Shown here one piece after another: positions 8,985 through 19,970 of a DNA stretch of 64,000 bases (positions within the stretch are counted from its first letter, which is position 1; each line of letters opens with the position of its first letter). A model generated the notes under the pieces. The model was given only the letters and a program-made list of their open reading frames with translations, ran no database searches and was not told the DNA's origin. Source of the stretch: Cololabis saira (taxonomy: Eukaryota > Chordata > Actinopteri > Beloniformes > Belonidae); NCBI RefSeq assembly GCF_033807715.1, contig NC_084601.1:713001-777000 (forward strand). Direction: 5' to 3'. The translations under genes were made by a program, and so were the position numbers.

Positions 8985-9384
8985 TACAACATCCAGAGAC
9001 TTGAGTTACTCAGGGCAAATCTCATCCACCCCCGGTGCCCTGCCACTGAGGAGCTTACGAACCACCTCAGTGACCTCGGCTTGGGTGAGAGGTCACACTC
9101 TCTGCTTCCTCAATGGAAGGCATGTCAGTCGGGTTGAGGAGATCCTCGAAGTATTCCTTCCACCGTCCGACGATGTCCCCAGTAGAGGTCAACAGCTCCC
9201 CTCCCACACCATAAACGGTGCCAGCAGAGTACTGCTTTCCCATTCTGAAGCGCCGAACGATCCGCCAGAATTTCCTCGAGGCCGACCGAAAGTCTTCCTC
9301 CATGGCCTCCCCGAACTCCTCCCAGACCCGAGTTTTTGCCTCCAGGACTGCCCGAGCTGCGGCTTGCTTGGCCTGCCAGTACCC
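8985..9384 (-). pseudogene. Rex3 linker / RT N-terminal fragment
   Basis: The minus-strand frame encodes YWQAKQAAARAVLEAKTRVW, then RKFWRIVRRFRMGKQYSAGT and a segment with GGELLTSTGDIVGRWKEYF, which is the region between endonuclease and RT fingers in Rex3. The frame is shifted near its end (ESVTSHPSRGH), and the downstream part ends in the RAPGVDEI-equivalent stretch near 9030. No catalytic RT motif is present. It continues, across the L2 insertion, into the endonuclease fragment at 9828. Confidence 0.75.
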
Positions 9385-9823
9385 TTCCACATGACTGTTG
9401 TGTGCTGCTGACGCCCCCCCCCCCCTCTGGTCATCCCGCTGCTGCTTCCACATGACTGTTGTGTGCTGCTGACGCCCCCCCCCCCCCACCTCTGGTCATC
9501 CCGCTGCTGCTTCCACCTGCCTGCTGTGTGCTGTCGACGTCCCTGACTCCCCCAGTCTGGCCTTCGGCAGGAGGGTCCCCCCTTATGAGCCTGGTCCTGC
9601 TCAAGGTTTCTTCCCTCCTAAAGGGGAGTTTTTCCTTGCCACTGTTTGGCTTAAGGCTTTTCTCCCACTAAGGGAGTTTTTACCTGCCATTGTTTATATA
9701 ATAATTGCTCGGGGGTTTATGTTTATGTTTATGTTCATGTTCTGGATCTCTGGAAAGCGTCTAGAGACAACATCTGTTGTATTAGACGCTATATAAATAA
9801 AATTGAATTGAAAATTGAATTGA
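9385..9823 (+). mobile_element. L2 3' UTR tail inserted into Rex3
   Basis: This is a 5'-truncated L2 copy consisting only of 3' UTR and tail. It contains CCTGGTCCTGCTCAAGGTTT, a C-rich block duplicated near 9410 and 9475, and ends GTATTAGACGCTATATAAAT followed by TTGAATTGAA repeats. Both flanks carry ACCC (9381 and 9824), and the Rex3 sequence reads through on either side. Confidence 0.8.
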
Positions 9824-9827
9824 ACCC

Positions 9828-11036
9828 ATCTACTGCGTCAGGAGTCCCACAGGCTAACATAGCCCGGTAGGACTCCTTCTTCAGTCTGACGGCATCCTGT
9901 ACTTCCGGTGTCCACCACCGGGTTCTAGGATTGCCGCCATGACAGGCACCGGAGACCTTGCGACCACAACTTCGAGCCGCCGCGTCAACAATGGAGGCAG
10001 AGAACATGGTCCACTCGGACTCAATGTCCCCCGCCTCCCCCGGGATCTGAGAGAAGCTCTCCCGGAGGTGGGAGTTGAAGATGTCCCTGACAGAGGGCTC
10101 AGCCAGACGTTCCCAACAGACCCTCACAATCCGTTTGGGTCTGCCCGGTCTGTCCAGCCTCCTCCTCTGCCAGCGCATCCAACTCACCACCAGGTGGTGA
10201 TCAGTTGACAGCTCAGCCCCTCTCTTCACCCGAGTGTCCAAGACATGCGGCCGAAGGTCAGATGGTCATCAGTGCGCTGATGGACACCCTTATGTTTGAA
10301 CATGGTTTTCGTTATGGACAAACCGTGACTAGCACAGAAGTCCAACAACAAAACACCGCTCGGGTTCAGATCAGGGAGGCCGTTCGTCCCAATCACGCCT
10401 CTCCATGTATCACTGTCATTGCACACGTGAGCATTGAAGTCCCCCACTAGAACAATGGAATCCCCAGTTGGAGCACTATCCAATATTCCTCCCAGGGACC
10501 CCAAGAAGGCCGGGTACTCCGCACTGCTGTTCGGCCCGTAGGCACAAACAACAGTGAGAGACCTTTTCCCGACCCGAAGGCGCAGGGAAACGACCCTCTC
10601 GTTCACCGGGATGAACTCCAACACATGGTGACTGAGCTGAGGGGGCTATAAACAAGCCCACACCAGCTTGCCGCCTCTCACCCTGGGCAACTCCAGAGTA
10701 GTGGAGGGTCCAGCCCCTTTCAAAGAGCTGGGTTCCAGAGCACAAGCTATGTGTGGAGGTGAGCCCGACTATCTCTAGCCGGTATCTCTCAACCTCACGC
10801 ACAAGCTCTGGCTCCTTCCTCCCCAGCGAGGTGACATTCCATGTCCCTACTGCGAGGGTTTTGGTACAGGGATTGGGTCCTCGAGGCCCCGCCACGACTG
10901 CTACCCAGTCAACATGGCACCAGCCTCTCATGGACCTTCCAGCGGGTGTTGGGCCTACAGGCTGAGCCCGGCCGGGTCCCACGGGCAAAGACCCGGCCAC
11001 CAGGCGCTCGTCTTCGAGCCCCAAGGCCTGGCTCAA
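9828..11036 (-). pseudogene. Rex3 endonuclease (APE-type) region
   Basis: Three overlapping minus-strand frames encode an apurinic-type endonuclease. The N-terminal motif LAVGTWNVTSLGRKEPELV lies around 10850, and [10 protein letters not shown] follows. [18 protein letters not shown] lies near 10440, and STDHHLVVSWMRW near 10190. GDFN and the DH of STDHH are the usual catalytic signatures. The enzyme would nick target DNA to prime reverse transcription. The three segments are in different frames, so at least two indels have broken it, although the protein-level similarity is otherwise high. Confidence 0.8.
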
Positions 11037-11324
11037 GGGAGGGGCCCCGGTGACGCCGATCCGGGCGACGTGACGGTCCTCGCTGTCTTCTTCTTCATGA
11101 TAGGCTTATGAACCGCTTTTGGTCTGGCCCGTCACCTAGGACCTGTTTGCCATGGGAGACCCTACCAGAGGCGTAATGCCCCAGACAACGTAGCTCCTAG
11201 GATCACTCGGGCAACACAAACCCCTCCACCACAGTAAGGTAGCGGTTCAAGGAGGGGTGAAGAAATTGCATAAAAGAATAAATGATAAATCCCAATAATT
11301 ACTTCTCAGACTCTTCATGTTCAC

Positions 11325-11418
11325 TCTTCACGTTTTCTGTTCAGCACTGTAGCCAGGCTGACAAAGAGTCACAACTCTGTTAAGCCATGCATTCCCGCAG
11401 CTCTCAGTAGTGAAGACT
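11325..11418 (+). mobile_element. Short L2 fragment duplicating 8195-8279
   Basis: TTTTCTGTTCAGCACTGT and CTGCAGC/CCGCAGCTCTCAGTAGTGAAGACT match the start of the L2 fragment at 8190 with few differences. It ends abruptly in AT-rich sequence. Confidence 0.75.
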
Positions 11419-11764
11419 GCAATACATAAATTACTATTTATTATTATTTTAATTCTAATAATTATTCTTGGCATTATCATGATGTATTGTTTCATAGTTT
11501 ATTATTATATTAAGTTATGAAATCTCATGGGATGTTTAACTATAATATTATTATATCGTTATACATAATAGTATGGTGATATAATTTGGTTATATGATAT
11601 AATAGTTTATAATATTTTATAAAAAATATGTTATATTAGGATATTATTATATTATTATTCTACATTGTATAGTGCTACACCACTCTATATGATAATTATT
11701 TATTTGTTTAACTTATTTACTCTCGAATTAATATTGTCAATTTATGTATCTACTTTCATCACCT

Positions 11765-11769
<5 letters not shown>
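11419..11769. other. Very AT-rich stretch
   Basis: Composed of TATTATT- and ATATAAT-like runs with no coding or classified repeat signature. Confidence 0.5.

Positions 11770-11842
<73 letters not shown>
11770..11842. repeat. (CA)n microsatellite
   Basis: About 36 uninterrupted CA units. Confidence 0.95.
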
Positions 11843-11846
<4 letters not shown>

Positions 11847-11901
11847 GATGTCGCCTTCGGTTCTTGTTTGCACTGTATGTTAATAAAAAAAAAAAAAAAA
11901 G

Positions 11902-12110
11902 ACATATGGTTTAAACGACAAATCCTGATCGAAAACAACACCAAGGTTTCTCACAGTTGCACTGGAAGACATTGCAACACCATCTAGGTCAGACCGGGGC
12001 GTCAGGGAAGCGAGCAGGAGGCCCCCACCAGATTCCAGTTGCCCGACCGGAAGCCCCAGCAGGAGGCAAGTAGGACGGCAGTGAAAGGAAAGCTCCCCTC
12101 TCTTTTTCAT
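11902..12110 (-). pseudogene. L2 RT fragment, inverted
   Basis: The minus-strand frame encodes SDLDGVAMSSSATVRNLGVV and FDQDLSFKPYV, the palm/thumb region of L2. The 85 bp 11902-11986 are the exact reverse complement of 12406-12490. It ends at a poly-A/T run (11884-11900). Confidence 0.75.
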
Positions 12111-12405
12111 TTTAAGTATTTTTAAAATTTAAAATTTTTTTATTTTTTTATTTATTCATTTTTTCCCCCTATTCCCCTTCCCCTGCTTAGAGTCAGGAGG
12201 GATCACATCTTGGACCGCAACCCGACCCAGAGGAGGCTGCCGGACCGTTGTGGATCGACCTCCTGAGCTTCTCCTAGTCTGGGCAACTCCCAGACCCTGA
12301 GGGGGGGTCTGCCTGCTGAGGAGAAGCTTTCCAATTTTTCATTATTCATTTATTTTATTTAATTATTTATTTATTTAATTGTTCCCTCCCCCCTTAGGAA
12401 GGGAT

Positions 12406-13430
12406 TAGATGGTGTTGCAATGTCTTCCAGTGCAACTGTGAGAAACCTTGGTGTTGTTTTCGATCAGGATTTGTCGTTTAAACCATATGTTAATCAGGTA
12501 TGTAAAATAGCATTTTTTCATCTCCGTAATATTGCAAAGATTAGGAAAATCCTCTCGCAGAGTGATGCAGAAAAACTAGTTCATGCGTTTGTATCTTCTA
12601 GTCTAGATTACTGTAATGTGTTATTAGCAGGATGTCCAAGTAATTTGCTGAATAGGCTCCAGCTGATCCAAAATGCAGCAGCACGAGTACTGACAGGAAT
12701 CAGCAGGAGAGACCACGTCTCTCCAGTGTTAGCGTCGCTCCAATGGTTACCCGTAAAATTCAGAATCCAATTTAAAATGTTATTACTTGCGTATAAAGCC
12801 CAAAACGGCTTAGCTCCGCATTATTTGCAAGACCTTATGTTCCTGTCAGAGCTCTCCGTTCTCAGGGTGCAGGTTTACTCGTAGTTCCTAGAGTATCCAA
12901 ATGTAGATTTGGGGGGCGGGCGTTCTGCTATCAGGCACCACTACTATGGAACCAACTTCCAATCTGGGTTAAGGAGGCTGACACCACCTCCACCTTTAAA
13001 ACTAAACTTAAAACATTTCTGTTTAGTAAAGCCTATAGTTAGTGTTTAGTAAACCTCTAGCTGGTGTTGGTAAATCTCTAGGTAGTGTAAACTCTAGTGT
13101 GTTAGAGTCGCTCCTGTAGTTTCTTGTGCTGCCCCCCCCCCCCCCCCTTTCCCTTCTCTTTTTTCTTGGTGCAGCATCCTCTGCCGGTGGCGAGGAGCAT
13201 CTCTGAATGCAAAACACCGGATCCTGCAGTGTGGGAGTGAGGGGGGCAGGGTAATGGCCCCTTTTGGGCGGGGGAGAAGGTTCGTCCCTCAAGACTCCTC
13301 TCCCTGGCCCTGCCCCTTTTCAACCTTTCCCCGACCCTGCACCCCAACCTGGGACTTGCTGATTGGGACGGAGCTTCGGGAGCTGCGTGCTGGCCTGCGG
13401 TCCCCATCCCTGGTCATCCCGTTGCTGCTT
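12406..13430 (+). pseudogene. L2 LINE: RT C-terminal region and start of 3' UTR
   Basis: The frame 12420-12884 encodes the L2 RT thumb and C-terminal domain: VRNLGVVFDQDLSF, IAFFHLRNIAKIRKILS, LDYCNVLLAGCPSNLLNRLQ, LIQNAAARVLTGISRRDHVS and LAPHYLQDL. It then shifts frame, and the terminal part (around 12900-13040, with the TTTCTGTTTAGTAAAGC region) continues into the 3' UTR. A minus-strand L2 tail (13431-13678) interrupts the UTR, which resumes at 13679. The catalytic YADD region lies upstream of this fragment and is absent. Confidence 0.85.
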
Positions 13431-13678
13431 CAATTTCAATTTCAATTCAATTTTATTTATATAGCGTCTAATACAACAGAGTTGTCTCTAGACGCTTTAC
13501 AGAGACCCATACCCAGAACATGACCCCCGAGCAGTTATTACATAAACAATGGCAGGTAAAAACTCCCCTAGTGGGAGAAAAACCTTAAGCCAAACAGTGG
13601 CAAGGAAAAACTCCCCTTTAGGAGGGAAGAAACCTTGAGCAGGACCAGGCTCATCAGGGGGGACCCTCCTGCCGAGGT
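13431..13678 (-). mobile_element. L2 3' tail inserted in inverse orientation into the L2 3' UTR
   Basis: Reading minus, the insert ends TTAGACGCTATATAAAT followed by TTGAATTGAAATTGAA. The direct repeat TGCTT (13426-13430 and 13679-13683) flanks it. The host UTR matches the copy at 9385 on both sides of the insert. Confidence 0.75.
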
Positions 13679-13812
13679 GCTTCCACCTGCCTGCTGTGCT
13701 GTTACCGTCCCTGACCCATGTTCTGGGTATGGGTCTCTGGAAAGTGTCTAGAGACAACTTTTGTTGTATTAGACGCTATATAAATACAATTGAATTGAAT
13801 TGAAAATTGAAT
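13679..13812 (+). mobile_element. End of the interrupted L2 3' UTR and tail
   Basis: CTTCCACCTGCCTGCTGTG is followed by a shortened UTR and the tail GTATTAGACGCTATATAAAT with ATTGAATTG units. It pairs with 13431-13678 as an imperfect inverted repeat. Confidence 0.75.
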
Positions 13813-13959
13813 GTCTCAGTTAGCATTGTAAATGTTAACATGTATAAAGATATAGTTAGACATAGACTGAATAGGTCTTGCAAAATAACATTACAACATG
13901 AATTGGGTTTATAAAGCTACATCTGACCAAATGACGTGACACATTTGGTGAAAAACAGA

Positions 13960-14175
13960 GAAACTTCTGCACCAACTGTCAAGCATGGAAGTGGTGGGAT
14001 GATGATTCGGGTATTACAGTCACAGGACCTGGAAACCTTTCCGTCGTTGACTCAATCATGAACTCACTTTATACAAAAATACACCAGGATCAAATATCTG
14101 TCCATCTGTCCAGCAGCTAAAGCTTGGCTGAAAACTGCTTCATACGAGCAGGCAAACAATGCCATTCACACCAGC
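13960..14175 (+). pseudogene. Possible Tc1/mariner-type transposase relic
   Basis: One frame reads ETSAPTVKHGSGGMM, which resembles the [11 protein letters not shown] motif between the first and second catalytic aspartates of Tc1-like transposases. The following sequence is frame-shifted, and I see no inverted repeats around it. The call depends on one short motif. Confidence 0.35.
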
Positions 14176-15867
14176 AGGTAAAAGGGTTTAGTCAAAAATT
14201 TCAATTTAAGTATAAAATAATTACTAATACAAAGAAAAAAACAAAACATCTAATTGTTGCATAGCTCAAACTGTACTGTAAAGGTTGTATTTTCTCTTTA
14301 ATGTGACGGTTTTTGGCATCTTGGGTTAAAGGAACTAAAAGCAGCAAGAGACGATGCCCACACAGTTCACTTTAAGCTAACTTGTCCTTGAACTGAAGGA
14401 CACGTCTAAAGGATAAAGCCGTCTGTCTTTGATCCAGAATTAAATTAATTGAAATTTTGGTGTATCAGTCCACCCAGACAGACAGATATTCACTCAATTT
14501 TCAGTCCCCTTTGCCCTTAATCCTTTGCCTCAAACCACTTTCTCATAATCTCAAACAGAAATACACTCAGATCTCTCCACTCCCCCTATCCCCCACCCCT
14601 TACTCTTACCGGTTATCAGCTTTCAATGAAGAGCACATTTCAGCATCCTCACCTTGTCAGCAGTATACTGCAGGCCTGCTGACACTAATAAAATCATTTC
14701 AGTTAAATCCTCTCTGACTCTCACACTGCGAGTCCATCAGGCTGCAGAGAAACTCGAGAGAGTCTGCTCAGGTTACCGGCTTTTACAAAAACATCTCACA
14801 CACCATGCACTTGCTGAATGTCATATTTCACCTCCATGTCCTGCCAAATTCATCACTGCCTCGTCTCTATAATTACCGTTTACCCAGATGTCTGCTTCAT
14901 AATACCAAGGACGAGGATGTTCTTAAAATATCAAACAAAAGAGGACATCGACACTCCCACAACACACATGGACATGAGGAGAGTATAAGCGTTTCAAATT
15001 CCTGCATTTTACACCAAACTCTATTATTTTGCCCGGTACTGGTATATTACACAGGAAAAATTCCCTTCCTGGGTGTGCTGCCTCCATTACACTTGCTGCG
15101 CATAATTAGACAGCCAGATAAACTCCTTCCTGACATCACGACTCTGAAGACATTTGACTCTTTGTCCACAGGTTTATTGATGTGGCGAGGAAAGGTAAAA
15201 CTAGAACAGGAATGCAAAAAATATAAATCAATAAAGAGTTGCTTTTAACATACAAAATAACCACAACATGTACCAGCTTAAACTTCAACATGAATTAATC
15301 CACATGTTTTCTTTTACCCTTTTTTTTAACTGTGACAGGATGTATGTATTTATTATAATTTTCTTAACTTCAAATGTCGTATATTAAATAATATCCTTAC
15401 ATGTCATACATTTTCTGCAGATTTCCTACTACGCCCACATGGCCAGTATCAGAGCCGTAATTATTTATCAAATTTTAACATTAAACTTCAAAAATGTCAA
15501 AAATAATTCTCTACAATTGTAAATTATAACAAAACAAATCGATACATACCCACGATGCTATTAAAGGCATAAAACGTAAGCAGATGTTGCTGGATTAAAC
15601 AAAAGGTGACCGGTTTTCTTCAGCTCTCTTGCTTTCTACCGGGTATCCGGGCTTCTAGTCACATGACACTCCCTGTAATTAGTCCCTGAGTTTCTTAAAG
15701 CGACCACAACGAAAAACAGACTTGAGCAAACAACTTTAACATTACTTAACCAAAACACTGGGTCTTTTTGTCAATACTATTTGAAATCAGTGTCCAATGG
15801 AAAACAAAACAAACAAACCAAAATAAAACCAAAAAACAAGCTTTCTTGAGTTACTCTTGTCTCTTAA
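14176..15867. other. No recognised feature
   Basis: Mostly AT-rich sequence with short ORFs (for example 14805-15248) that show no domain I recognise. Confidence 0.5.
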
Positions 15868-15869
15868 AC

Positions 15870-17505
15870 AATTTTGAATGCCCAACAAGATGCCAAACAA
15901 GAGGGGAAAACACTCTGGATCATGTTTATTCAAACATCAAGCATGCATACAGAGCCGTACCTGGGCCGGTCAGATCACCTCTTCCTGCTCCTCACTCCCG
16001 CATACACCCCCCTCAGTCGTCAAACAAAGCCCACAAAGAGGACCATTATCACCAGAACTGAAGACACCCTCCCCCGTCTGCAGGACTGTTTTGAACAAAC
16101 AGTGGGATTCTTTTTACCACGAGGACCTGGCAACTTTCACAGACAGAGCGCTATCCTACATCAAGTACTGCATTGGGAATGTCATGGTGAAAAATACCAT
16201 CCGGGTATTCCCAAATTAGAAGCCTTGGATGACGTGCCAGGGCCGCAGGCTCCTCCGGGCCCGTGACTCAGCCTTCAGGTCAGGTGACAGAGCCTTGTAC
16301 AACGTTGCTCGCGCTGTACTGAGGAGTGGCATCATGGCTGCCAAAGCGGACTATAAAAGAAAGTTAGAGGACCACCTCAACCACCCCCGGCAGGTATGGC
16401 AGGGCATACAGACCATCACCAACTACAGAGGCTGTGCTGTGACATCCGGAGACTCAGATGCGGCCTTGGCAGAGGAGCTGAACAGCTCCTTTGCCCGCTT
16501 TGAGCCCCAAACACAGCACTCAACCACAGCACCACAACCACCACTACAGCCCCCACCAGCCGCCAGCACCCCACCACTCACTCTTGAGGCGCAGGACGTG
16601 AGACGGGTGCTCCGTGCAGTGAACCCCAGGAAAGCTGCAGGTCCAGATGGAGTACCTGGGAAGGTGCTCAAGGCATGTGCCAAACAGCTAACTCAGGTCT
16701 TCACTGACATTTTTAACTTGTCTCTGGCCCAAGCTGTCATCCCACCCTGCCTGAAATCAGCCACAATCATCCCGATCCCCAAAAAGTCACCCACTGCAAC
16801 TTTCAATGATTTCCGCCCTGTAGCACTCACCCCAGTCCTCACCAAGTGCTTTGAGACCAGTTTCTCAAAGCACTTGGTGATGACATCAAAGCCTGCCCCC
16901 CCCACCCTGGACTCGCACCAGTTTGCATACCGGGCAAACAGATCAACGGAAGACGCCATAACCATCACACTCCACCCTGCACTGAGTCACCTGGAGAAAC
17001 AGGGGAGCTACGTCAGTATGCTCTTTGTCGACTTCAGCTCAGCTTGTAACACAATAATACCGGACATTCTAATCCCCAAGCTATCCACCCTGGGGCTCCC
17101 ACCACCCACCTGCTCCTGGATTAAGGACTTTTTGGTGAACCGACCCCAGCTTGTAAAACTCGGTCCTCACCTCTCTCCTCCCGCACTCCCAGCACTGGCT
17201 CTCCTTAGGGCTGTGTGCTGGGCCCACTACCGTACTCCCTCTCTCAGCACTGGCAAAATTTGTCAAATTTGCTGATGACACAACGGTGGTGGGGCTGATC
17301 AGAGGGGGAAACGAGGCGGCCTACAGAGATGAGGTCCTAAATCTTGGTGAGTGGTGCGCACTGAACAACCTTGCACTGAACACCACCAAAACCAAGGAAC
17401 TCATCTTGGATTTCAGGCAGAACAGAGCCGCCCCTGCCCCCCTGTACATTAATGGTGAACGTGTGGAGCAAGTGCAATCCTTCAAGTTCTTCGGCATCCA
17501 CATCA
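15870..17505 (+). pseudogene. LINE ORF2: endonuclease C-terminus and RT, frameshifted
   Basis: The first part encodes the end of an endonuclease (ENTLDHVYSNIKHAYRAVPG, then PGRSDHLFLLL in another frame). The long frame 16229-17275 gives the linker (KADYKRKLEDHLNHPRQVW) and the RT fingers and palm: NPRKAAGPDGVPGKVLKACA, IPIPKKSPTATFNDFRPVAL, FAYRANRSTEDAITITLHPA and LFVDFSSACNTIIP. The active-site box FADDTTVVGLI lies near 17266 in a shifted frame that continues as WCALNNLALNTTKTKELILD. At least three frame changes make the gene inactive. C in DFSSACNT replaces the usual F. Confidence 0.85.
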
Positions 17506-17612
17506 CTGCTCGGGGGTCATGTTCTGGGTATGGGTCTCTGTAAAGCGTCTAGAGACAACTCTGTTGTATTAGACGCTATATAAATAAAATTGAATTGAAA
17601 TTGAATCACTGC
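17502..17612 (+). mobile_element. 95-bp L2 tail insertion with 8-bp TSD
   Basis: The direct repeat ATCACTGC (17502-17509 and 17605-17612) brackets 17510-17604, which is an L2 end: CGGGGGTCATGTTCTGGG, GTATTAGACGCTATATAAAT and TTGAATTGAAATTGA. Removing it restores the reading frame of the host LINE between FGIHITA and the DLSWSVNTTAL segment, which proves the insertion. Confidence 0.93.
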
Positions 17613-17880
17613 AGACCTCTCCTGGTCTGTCAACACCACTGCACTGGTCAAGAAGGCTCAGCAGCGGCTGCACTTCCTGAGGGTGCTGAGGAAGGAGCGC
17701 CTGAACAAACAGTTGCTGCTGACCTTCTACCACTCCACCATCGAGAGCCTGCTGACCTATGCCGTGACAGTGTGGCACTCCAGCTGCACGGAAGCAGACA
17801 GGACGAGGCTGCAGAGGGGGGCAAACAGCACAGAAGATCACCGGCTGCCCTCTGCCCTCTCTGCCCTCCCTGTCTGATAT
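17613..17880 (+). pseudogene. LINE ORF2 C-terminal region
   Basis: This continues the host LINE after the L2 insertion. It encodes DLSWSVNTTALVKKAQQRLH, then LRKERLNKQLLLTFYHSTIE and LLTYAVTVWHSSCTEADRTR, the post-RT region of this LINE type. A frame change near 17835 precedes the end. The remaining part to 18345 is 3' UTR with ATGTGCAATATTCTT-type repeats. Confidence 0.8.
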
Positions 17881-18345
17881 CTACAGCTCCCGCTGCCTCA
17901 GCAGGGCAAGGAACACCCATCCCGGTTTCCACTTCTTTGACCTGTTGCCCTCTGGAGGCGCTTCAGGTCCATACGGACCCGAACAAACAGACTCAGGGAC
18001 AGCTTCTTTCCCAAAGCTGTGAACTTTCTGAACCAATAATCTACCTAGTACTGTGCAATATTCTTCATACATTATGTGCAATATTCTTTACTCATTCTTT
18101 ACTCGTTCATGTGCAATACTCTTCCACTCATTCATGTGCATCTTTATTCTCTCATTCACTCATTCTCACAGTGTATATATTTATGTTAACTGTTTCTCAT
18201 TTTGTTGTTTACACAGTCTTTGTTTACATAGTCTTTGCATGTGTGCACTTTTACGGAGCTGCTGCCTTATCTCATTGTACCAGTATAATGATAAAAAAGG
18301 CTTTCTATTTTATTTCTATTTCTATTCTAATATTACAGCTGGACG

Positions 18346-19235
18346 CCTCTGCTAGTAAAAGTGGAATGATGGCCTTTTGGGTTTTGTGGGCTGAGGAATC
18401 AAGCTTCTGGTGTTTATTCGGGGTAATATCGGAGAGATTAAACTAGGTGACCAGCTACCGTCAAAGTAACATCTGCAGAAAAGCACATCACTGTAGCAAG
18501 ATGACCAGCGTCACTTCATCTGTCACTGGGATTACTTGACTATCCATTCGTGATTGAGTCTTTCACTGAGGTTATTTAATCTTTCCATCATTTTTTTTTT
18601 AAGTCTTCTCTTCTCACTTTCCGCATCTCTCACCCTGTGTTTTCATGTTCTGACGCATTTTACTATTTCATCCTCTTGGTCTGTCCTTTCATTTCTTATT
18701 AATCCTATTTCTGCCTTTGATTCTGTTCCACTTTGATTCCAGCCATCAGTTGGATGGACTGGGAAGATGCTCAGTGTCATCTCTGACATGGAGAAGCCGT
18801 TTGGGATGATGTACACACTCGTCATAGGTTTAGTTCACTAAAGGAGAATGCTTTGAGAATGCATAATACTTACTCGAGATTAAGATGCACTCTCAATTTG
18901 TGGCTGAGTTCAGCATGGAGTCTGAGAGAGCTGGTGGCTGGTTTATAAAACCTCCAGGCTTGTTAGTTCTCTGAGGAACCCTTGATACACAGATTGTCAA
19001 AAGGGGTCTTGTTGTTTTCAAAATTATTTAGATCATTGTCAGGGAAGCAAGATTTCTTTCCGTCTTTTTCTCTTTGTCCAGGGTTTCTGACTGTTGGGGG
19101 TTGTACCTGGCTGTGTGATTAACTGATTAGTCCAAACACATACTGTTTTTGCCTTTTTGGCTCCTACGTTTCTAAAATAGTAATTATTTATGTTATTTAT
19201 ATTTATTTTATTCTAAGAATGCATTTCCACGATTT
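18346..19235. other. No recognised feature
   Basis: Non-coding sequence without a family signature that I can name. Confidence 0.5.
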
Positions 19236-19425
19236 TTGTTTAAGTTCTATGCCAGTGGCCTCTGCTTGATAGAGGAGAAACAGGCAACAGGACAGAGAAG
19301 GGAAGATGACCTGAAGCAAGGGGCCACAGGCCAGGACTCAAACTTGGATCACCTGCAACAAGGACCTTCAGCGTCAGCACATGGAGTACCTACTCTACTA
19401 GCTGAGCTACTTGTTGCCCCTTAAA
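19236..19425 (-). mobile_element. tRNA-derived SINE
   Basis: On the minus strand the 5' end reads GGGGCAACAAGTAGCTCAGC. An A-box-like TAGCTCAGCTAG is followed 60-70 nt later by a degenerate B box AGTTTGAGTCC, then CTGGCCTGTGGCCCCTTGC, a block typical of a common teleost tRNA-SINE. The B box departs from GGTTCGANTCC, so this copy is probably transcriptionally weak. Confidence 0.7.
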
Positions 19426-19970
19426 GGAGCCGTCTGTAAGAAATGGCCAAAACTGGTACTGCAGTCACTTTCAAAATATTGTTGAGCGGCGTGTATCCTC
19501 CCCCTCCTCCCCCCGACCAGAGGTTGCCAGGTAGGCTGCAGAATGCAGCAGGAACGTAGGCTGCCATGGCTGCGATAATTAGAGCCGAGCTGGCAACCCG
19601 GATGCCGAAACAATACTGACCCTTGTGATTGGGAGATAGGTGGAGGGTGGAGCTTCAGGCCAAAACAAAAAATGACAACATAAACATCCGTTGAGGGCTG
19701 TGTTACAAGTTGGCTCAAGCTACCCAAGGGTCGTCACAGCTGCAACTCCTCTTTTTAAACTGAAATATCCTGGCTTGAGTGCTGTTGTCAGTGACATAAG
19801 TATTTGAAATGAACATGATTTTTAAATGTCTGTTGACATATCGGGGTCATTTTATGATTCGTTTTATTATTGCTCTTACATACAGCTCCTTTTAGTCACT
19901 TTACCTGGGTGTACTTTCCATTTTCTCTGCTCTATACAAGTACTGAAGAAACATTTGCTGTTGCTGCATT
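19426..19970. other. Possible TTAA-bordered repeat, unclassified
   Basis: Starts TTAAAGGAGCCGTCTGTAAG beside the SINE and is GC-rich to about 19740. It has the look of a dispersed repeat, but I found no second end. The rest is unremarkable. Confidence 0.3.

Larger units (their letters stand above)
8957..11270 (-). mobile_element. Rex3 (RTE-type) LINE, 5' UTR to start of RT, interrupted
   Basis: Read on the minus strand, this runs from a 5' leader (about 11270-11037) through an endonuclease domain and linker to the beginning of RT, where it stops near 8957. An L2 3' tail is inserted at 9385-9823, flanked on both sides by ACCC. Rex3 copies are usually 5'-truncated; this one keeps its 5' part and lacks the RT and 3' end, so a later deletion or rearrangement is likely. 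Confidence 0.8.
15868..18345 (+). mobile_element. 5'-truncated Rex1/jockey-like LINE with 3' UTR and tail
   Basis: This covers the endonuclease C-terminus, the reverse transcriptase, the C-terminal region and a 3' UTR ending in TTTCTATTT-type tail repeats near 18345. It carries a 95-bp L2 tail at 17510-17604. The exact clade (Rex1/CR1 or I-like) cannot be settled by eye. Confidence 0.75.

Noticed and set aside
9385..9671. Proline-rich ORFs near 9459
   Set aside because: They lie in the L2 3' UTR tail with poly-C runs and are not conserved in other tail copies.
13023..13407. Minus-strand ORFs of ~90-100 aa
   Set aside because: Antisense of the L2 3' UTR; no domain.
19335..19425. tRNA gene on the minus strand
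   Set aside because: The B box is degenerate and the sequence continues into a SINE body.
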